Assembly (NCBI RefSeq): GCF_000163055.2
Contig: NC_022111.1
Span: forward strand, 1,240,001-1,304,000
DNA: 64,000 bases
Direction of reading: 5' to 3'
From: Prevotella sp. oral taxon 299 str. F0039
Lineage (GTDB): Bacteria > Bacteroidota > Bacteroidia > Bacteroidales > Bacteroidaceae
Shown here piece after piece: positions 62,200 through 64,000 of the stretch (position 1 is the first letter of the stretch; the number at the start of each line of letters is the position of its first letter). Position numbers and translations under genes: made by a program. The notes below the pieces were generated by a model that ran no database searches, was not told the DNA's origin, and saw only the letters and a list, made by a program, of their open reading frames with translations.

Positions 62200-63372
62200 A
62201 TGATGAAAATAAAGAAGTTAGGTTTATTGCCACTCATTATTATTTCGATTATAATAGGCATCGCCTTAGGAAACGTTTTGCCTCTTGAGGCAGTTCGAGT
62301 GTTCACCACTTTCAATACACTTTTCAGTCAGTTCCTCGGTTTTATGGTACCTTTGATTATCGTAGGACTTGTTACTCCAGCCATAGCCGATGTGGGAAAA
62401 GGAGCCAAGAAGTTGCTTTTAATTACCGTGTTGTTGGCTTATTGCGATACCGTTTTGTCAGGATTGCTCTCTTATGGCGTTGGTTCGTGGCTCTTTCCGA
62501 GCTTAATTAACACCAAAGAAACATTTGAACAGGTGAAGAGTGCCACCGCCATTGAACCTTATTTCACCATTAATATCCCCGCATTGTTCGATATAATGAG
62601 CGGTTTAGTGTTCTCGTTTATTGCCGGACTTTGTATAACTTCGCAGCGTTTAAACAACCTTTATGGCGTGTTTAGCGACCTTTCTAAAGTGGTAGATGCC
62701 GTTATTCGAAACGTAATTATCCCCATTTTGCCACTCTACATCTTCGGTATTTTCTTGAATATGACCTATAGTGGCGAGGTGTATCACATGATATTGGTAT
62801 TTGCAAAGATTATCGTTGTGATTTTTGCACTACACATCATCATTCTATTGTATCAGTTTAGCATTGCTGGAACCATCGTAAAGAAAAATCCTTTCGTGCT
62901 ACTTAAAACCATGCTTCCTGCCTATTTCACCGCATTGGGTACCTCTTCGTCGGCAGCAAGCATACCCGTTACCTTGCAACAAACCATGAACAATGGCGTG
63001 TCGAAAGGCATTGCAGGCTTTGTTGTACCCCTTTGTGCCACCATTCACATGTCGGGTTCGGTGATGAAGATCACCGCTTGCGCCCTCACTATCTGCATTT
63101 TGAATGGTATGCCACACGACTTTATGCTCTTTTTCGGCTTCATTCTCCTCTTATCCATCATGATGGTGGCTTCACCAGGCGTTCCTGGAGGATCTATTAT
63201 GGCAGCTTTAGCCCCCCTTGCCAGCGTTCTTGGCTTCGATAGTGAGGCTCAAGCCTTGATGATTGCCTTGTATATTGCCATGGATAGCTTTGGAACAGCC
63301 TGCAATGTAACAGGAGATGGAGCGGTAGCTCTTATCGTTGAGAAAGTGACAAAGAATTCAGTTGAGGAATAA
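62200..63372 (+). CDS. Dicarboxylate/amino acid:cation symporter (DAACS family)
   Basis: Inner-membrane secondary transporter, 390 residues, about eight transmembrane helices and two re-entrant hairpins as in GltPh and SstT. Family signatures: the serine-rich hairpin LGTSSSAASIPVTLQQTMNNGVSKGIAGFVVPLCATIHMSGS, then the VASPGVPGGSIMAALAPLASVLG hairpin and the terminal MDSFGTACNVTGDGAVALIVEK block, equivalent to the N-x-x-x-D-G motif of TM8. Uptake of serine/threonine, glutamate or aspartate with Na+ or H+ is likely. Monocistronic in appearance. Confidence 0.93.
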   Translation: MMKIKKLGLLPLIIISIIIGIALGNVLPLEAVRVFTTFNTLFSQFLGFMVPLIIVGLVTPAIADVGKGAKKLLLITVLLAYCDTVLSGLLSYGVGSWLFPSLINTKETFEQVKSATAIEPYFTINIPALFDIMSGLVFSFIAGLCITSQRLNNLYGVFSDLSKVVDAVIRNVIIPILPLYIFGIFLNMTYSGEVYHMILVFAKIIVVIFALHIIILLYQFSIAGTIVKKNPFVLLKTMLPAYFTALGTSSSAASIPVTLQQTMNNGVSKGIAGFVVPLCATIHMSGSVMKITACALTICILNGMPHDFMLFFGFILLLSIMMVASPGVPGGSIMAALAPLASVLGFDSEAQALMIALYIAMDSFGTACNVTGDGAVALIVEKVTKNSVEE

Positions 63373-63392
63373 GCTCATTTTCAACGGCTTAC

Positions 63393-63480
63393 AATAGCAC
63401 TGCTTTTAGGTTGCAAACTCATTGATTTTGAGGCGAAAAAGCATTGTTATTGCGGTGTAATAACGCTGCTCTTGAAAGGG
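63393..63480. repeat. 22-bp periodic array I (four units)
   Basis: Units at 63393, 63415, 63437 and 63459, exactly 22 bp apart: AATAGCACTGCTTTTAG, AAACTCATTGATTTTG, AAAAGCATTGTTATTG, AATAACGCTGCTCTTG. Begins 21 bases after the symporter stop. Confidence 0.87.
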
Positions 63481-63580
63481 GAAGAATATGAGTTGAAAAG
63501 ACGAAGAAATATGGATTGCGCTCGTTGAATGTTGCTCTGCTCGTTGAACTTCTGAATAATAATCAATTAAAAATATCTTT

Positions 63581-64000
63581 ATGCAAAATAAAATCGCTTC
63601 AATCCTCTTCTTGTTGCTCGTTGCTATCAATGCGAATGCGCAAAAGAGGGTAGACACCAACACGTCGATAGAACAACAAGGAATGGTAGATATTCGTTCA
63701 CTCGACAAAACAATTCGAGTGAGTTTGATGTATTCTCGCTCTAATAACTTCACAGGTGAGGTGCTTTATACCGACCTTACGAAGGCTTATCTTCATCCTC
63801 TTGCAGCCCATGCATTGGTAAAGGCTCAGGCAAAACTAAAAGAGTTGCGCCCCGATTTGAGCTTGATTATCTTCGATGCAACTCGCCCAATGAGCATACA
63901 ACAAAAGATGTGGGACAAGGTTAAGAACACTTCTAAAGACATTTATGTGAGCAATCCTGCCAATGGAGGAGGTCTTCACAACTATGGTTTGGCAGTGGAT
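63581..64000 (+). CDS. D-alanyl-D-alanine dipeptidase (M15 family), 3' end outside window
   Basis: Zinc peptidase of the VanX/DdpX group that cleaves D-Ala-D-Ala; in species without vancomycin resistance it recycles cell-wall dipeptide. 140 codons are present from the ATG at 63581: signal peptide MQNKIASILFLLLVAINANA-QK, then MVDIRSLDKTIRVSLMYSRSNNFTG, LSLIIFDATRPMSIQQKMW (catalytic R-P block), and the zinc motif start GGGLHNYGLAVD (His and Asp of S-x-H-x-x-G-x-A-x-D, with Gly-Leu in place of the Ser region). The second half is cut by the right edge. Confidence 0.9.
   Translation, partial: MQNKIASILFLLLVAINANAQKRVDTNTSIEQQGMVDIRSLDKTIRVSLMYSRSNNFTGEVLYTDLTKAYLHPLAAHALVKAQAKLKELRPDLSLIIFDATRPMSIQQKMWDKVKNTSKDIYVSNPANGGGLHNYGLAVD

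Noticed and set aside
2871..63480. 22-bp arrays as CRISPR
   Set aside because: Units are contiguous with no unique spacers, are imperfect, only four per array and there are no cas genes in the window.

Overview
The window is one contiguous piece of a Bacteroidales chromosome, most like Prevotella or a close Prevotellaceae relative. This rests on two SusC/SusD pairs, a hybrid two-component regulator, outer-membrane proteins with type IX secretion C-terminal domains, families largely confined to Bacteroidetes (DUF2851, DUF4876, DUF6850), many TAnnTTTG -7 promoter elements and no obvious Shine-Dalgarno sites. Base composition is moderately AT-rich and even. I see no prophage, transposase, CRISPR array or rRNA. 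The assignment to genus is inference.

Layout. 1-8.4 kb: enolase (cut by the left edge), miaB, an alpha/beta hydrolase, argS, an RNase H and a leucine-rich-repeat lipoprotein. 8.6-14.7 kb: a four-gene envelope operon (TonB receptor, small lipoprotein, DUF6850 barrel, DUF4876 lipoprotein) behind a 20-bp palindrome. 14.9-18.9 kb: recX-prmC, ribD, a small helical protein, an orphan iron/cobalamin-type ABC ATPase and tRNA-Arg(CCT). 19.0-22.5 kb: a phosphate-scavenging operon (class A acid phosphatase, OprO/P-type porin, histidine phosphatase). 22.6-24.25 kb: a GIY-YIG-like protein and a small membrane protein beside duplicated and inverted repeats. 24.25-39.4 kb: an alpha-galactoside utilisation locus (SusC, SusD, FG-GAP protein, two clan GH-D glycosidases, hybrid regulator). 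39.8-46.0 kb: DEAD-box helicase with a structured leader, dusB, dprA, a thioesterase and DUF2851. 46.5-57.0 kb: a second SusCD operon with a fasciclin lipoprotein, a small lipoprotein, a thioredoxin-like protein and an M16 peptidase. 57.4-64.0 kb: ruvB, coaD, ybeY, a PfkB kinase, a flavodiiron protein, a dicarboxylate/amino-acid symporter and the start of a D-Ala-D-Ala dipeptidase.

The most unusual signal is not a gene. At eight places (2871, 6755, 11409, 14815, 22631, 46163, 57246, 63393) there is an array of four imperfect units repeating at exactly 22 bp. Each unit carries a near-palindromic core close to AAAAGCATTGCTTTTG followed by a G-rich variable tail. A ninth, decayed copy lies at 61989, and a diverged 21-23-bp-period array lies at 3075-3250. 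Seven of the eight clear copies are intergenic; one runs into the 5' end of a lipoprotein gene. I do not recognise this as a described element.

Other points of note are four genes whose -7 promoter element ends 4-6 bases before the ATG (probable leaderless mRNAs), a two-hairpin leader on the DEAD-box helicase, and a transcription terminator directly in front of the M16 peptidase gene.
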